Below the pieces are notes generated by a model. It was not told the DNA's origin. It worked only from the letters and a program-made list of their open reading frames with translations, and searched no databases. Positions 23,621 to 24,859 of a stretch of 24,859 bases of DNA are shown in pieces. Origin of the DNA: CAYXXZ01 sp964469165 (GTDB lineage Bacteria > Pseudomonadota > Gammaproteobacteria > Pseudomonadales > Porticoccaceae); NCBI GenBank assembly GCA_964469165.1, contig CAYXXZ010000045.1:1-24859 (forward strand), given 5' to 3'. The translations under genes were made by a program, and so were the position numbers. How positions within the stretch are numbered: position 1 is the stretch's first letter; each line of letters opens with the position of its first letter.

Positions 23621-23704
23621 AGCTATAAGCTGTAAGCTCTAAGTTGAACTCTGGCAGGACTCAGCTCTTTCCGTGCTCCTGCTTAAAGCTTATGGCTTAC
23701 AGCT
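23621..23704. repeat. Intergenic palindromic repeat, copy A (longest copy)
   Basis: Arms 23621-23643 and 23682-23704 are inverted with 19 of 23 positions matching; each arm itself contains repeated TAAGC words. The core is TTGAACTCTGGCAGGACTCA, followed by CCGTGCTCCTGCTTAAAGCT and TATGGCTTACAGCT. The same core and right arm occur in copies B, C and D in the same orientation. It lies 3' of ilvC beyond its terminator. Confidence 0.85.
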
Positions 23705-23783
23705 CACTCTCGTCTGTAGCCTAGATTCCCCACTGCTGCGCAACTGGAAACTGCCAACCAACCCCAAGTTTACACCCCCCAAC

Positions 23784-23811
23784 AAAAAAAGCGGCGGCCT
23801 GGGCCACCGCT
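23784..23811 (-). terminator. Intrinsic terminator of ilvC
   Basis: Read on the minus strand, GCGGTGGCC and GGCCGCCGC (23810-23791) form a nine-pair stem with one G-U pair, followed immediately by seven T (23790-23784). It is about 45 bases after the ilvC stop. It should end ilvC transcripts before pssA. Confidence 0.9.
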
Positions 23812-23855
23812 TCCTGGCGTCCGACGTCAGACGTTCGACGTCAGACCAACCAACA

Positions 23856-24859
23856 TCAGTTCTTGCTCTTGTCCACCAGCTTGTTGGCAGCGATCCAGGG
23901 CATCATGCCACGCAGCTGTTCGCCCACCTGCTCGATGGGGTGTGCAGCGTTGTTGCGGCGATAGGCCGTCATGGAGGGATAGTTGGCCGCGCCCTCGGTA
24001 ATGAACATCTTGGCGTATTCACCGTTCTGGATGCGCTTGAGGGCGTTGCGCATGGCCTTGCGGGATTCCTCGTTGATCACCTCGGGGCCGGTGACATACT
24101 CGCCGTACTCCGCGTTGTTGGAGATGGAGTAGTTCATGTTGGCGATGCCGCCCTCGTACATCAGGTCGACGATCAGCTTGAGCTCGTGGAGACACTCGAA
24201 ATACGCCATTTCCGGGGCATAACCCGCTTCCACCAGGGTTTCGAAACCGGCCTTGACCAGTTCGACGGCGCCACCGCAGAGCACCGCCTGCTCGCCGAAC
24301 AGGTCGGTTTCGGTCTCATCCTTGAAGGTGGTTTCGATGATGCCGGAACGGCCGCCGCCGATTGCGCTGGCGTAGGACAGCGCGGTGGCTTTCGCCGTAC
24401 CGCTGGCATCCTGGTGAACGCACACCAGATCGGGAATGCCGCCGCCCTTGACGAACTCGTTGCGCACGGTGTGGCCAGGCGCCTTGGGGGCGATCATGAT
24501 CACGTCCAGGTCGGCGCGGGGCTGCACCTGGTTGTAGTGAATGGAAAAACCGTGGGCGAACGCCAGCGCAGCGCCCTGCTTGATGTTGGGCTCGATCTCT
24601 TCGCGATACAGCTTGCCCTGGAATTCGTCGGGCGTCAGGATCATCACCAGATCAGCGCCGGCAACCGCCTCGGGCACGGATTTGACGGTCAGGCCGTGGG
24701 CCTCGGCCTTGGCGACGGAGGCAGAACCGGGACGCAGGCCAACCGTGACATCGACACCGGAATCCTTGAGGTTACAGGCATGGGCGTGGCCCTGCGAACC
24801 GTAACCGATGATGGAGACTTTCTTGCCGCGGATGATGGAGATGTCGCAGTCTTTGTCGT
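23856..24859 (-). CDS. ilvC: Ketol-acid reductoisomerase (IlvC), start just outside the window
   Basis: NADPH- and Mg-dependent enzyme of valine, leucine and isoleucine synthesis. About 333 residues are visible, beginning at DKDCDISIIRGKKV; only about five residues and the start codon are missing at the right edge. The NADPH loop is IIGYGSQGHAHACNL, followed by VGLRPGSAS. The catalytic part shows AFAHGFSIHY, APKAPGHTVRNEF, the metal-binding DLFGEQAVLCGG and AYFECLHELKLIVDLMYEGG. The ending is RGMMPWIAANKLVDKSKN. This is the short class I form of about 338 aa. A strong terminator follows. In function it pairs with leuA, which lies two genes away and uses the downstream product 2-oxoisovalerate. 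Confidence 0.97.
   Translation of the reverse strand, partial: DKDCDISIIRGKKVSIIGYGSQGHAHACNLKDSGVDVTVGLRPGSASVAKAEAHGLTVKSVPEAVAGADLVMILTPDEFQGKLYREEIEPNIKQGAALAFAHGFSIHYNQVQPRADLDVIMIAPKAPGHTVRNEFVKGGGIPDLVCVHQDASGTAKATALSYASAIGGGRSGIIETTFKDETETDLFGEQAVLCGGAVELVKAGFETLVEAGYAPEMAYFECLHELKLIVDLMYEGGIANMNYSISNNAEYGEYVTGPEVINEESRKAMRNALKRIQNGEYAKMFITEGAANYPSMTAYRRNNAAHPIEQVGEQLRGMMPWIAANKLVDKSKN

Larger units (their letters stand above)
23479..23855. repeat. Repeat-rich, gene-free spacer between ilvC and pssA
   Basis: No gene is supported in this stretch. From left to right it holds: a run of about four heptamers of the form ACAGTTN at 23494-23520; an inverted repeat ACAGTTGTCAG 23514-23524 with CTGACAACTGT 23557-23567; further TGACAACNG copies to 23580; repeat copy A at 23621-23704; the ilvC terminator at 23784-23811; and an 11-bp direct repeat CGACGTCAGAC at 23822-23832 and 23836-23846 between the terminator and the ilvC stop. 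A pssA promoter must lie somewhere here, but I could not place it. Confidence 0.8.

Noticed and set aside
23479..23720. CRISPR array
   Set aside because: The repeats are short, unevenly spaced and palindromic, with no regular spacers and no cas genes.

Overview
The window looks like chromosomal DNA of a free-living, probably marine or soil gammaproteobacterium. The support is inference from gene content: class Ia nrdAB of the Pseudomonas-like form, a leuA-holD-rimI order, and an ilvC-pssA-leuA order. There are no phage genes, transposases, rRNA, tRNA or CRISPR arrays.

Left edge (1-3146, + strand): the C-terminal part of ribonucleotide reductase NrdA, overlapping NrdB, then a small DUF2442 protein. 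Centre (3179-14168): seven genes on the minus strand below a divergently transcribed AraC-family regulator. In transcription order they are a Rieske oxygenase alpha subunit, an NTF2/SnoaL-like protein, a small-molecule phosphotransferase, a TonB-dependent receptor, a cytochrome P450, a GMC-type flavin oxidoreductase and a second (LigXa-type) Rieske oxygenase. I read this as a catabolic locus that imports and oxidatively breaks down an unidentified hydrophobic or cyclic substrate. In the lines I counted its base composition is more AT-rich than the flanks. It carries three oxygenases but no ferredoxin or ferredoxin reductase gene.

Right part (14371-24859): a TerC-superfamily DUF475 membrane protein, an MBL-fold protein with an altered metal motif, a small membrane protein, a minus-strand set (P-loop kinase, SPFH protein, NfeD partner, small membrane protein), and then the conserved minus-strand block ilvC - pssA - leuA - holD - rimI - DUF523. 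The leuA, holD, rimI and DUF523 genes overlap by a few bases each. The gene between leuA and rimI is best read as a divergent, linker-expanded HolD (DNA polymerase III psi subunit).

Between genes there is a family of about 65-85 bp palindromic repeats in four copies (4554-4620, 9741-9806, 11648-11725, 23621-23704). All have the same orientation and each lies just 3' of a minus-strand gene. Other small structures are a 22-bp tandem duplication carrying the ribosome binding site of the NTF2-like gene, a 26-bp tandem duplication of the pssA start region that creates a nine-codon minigene overlapping the pssA start codon, a possible Shine-Dalgarno-masking leader before leuA, and a clear intrinsic terminator after ilvC.
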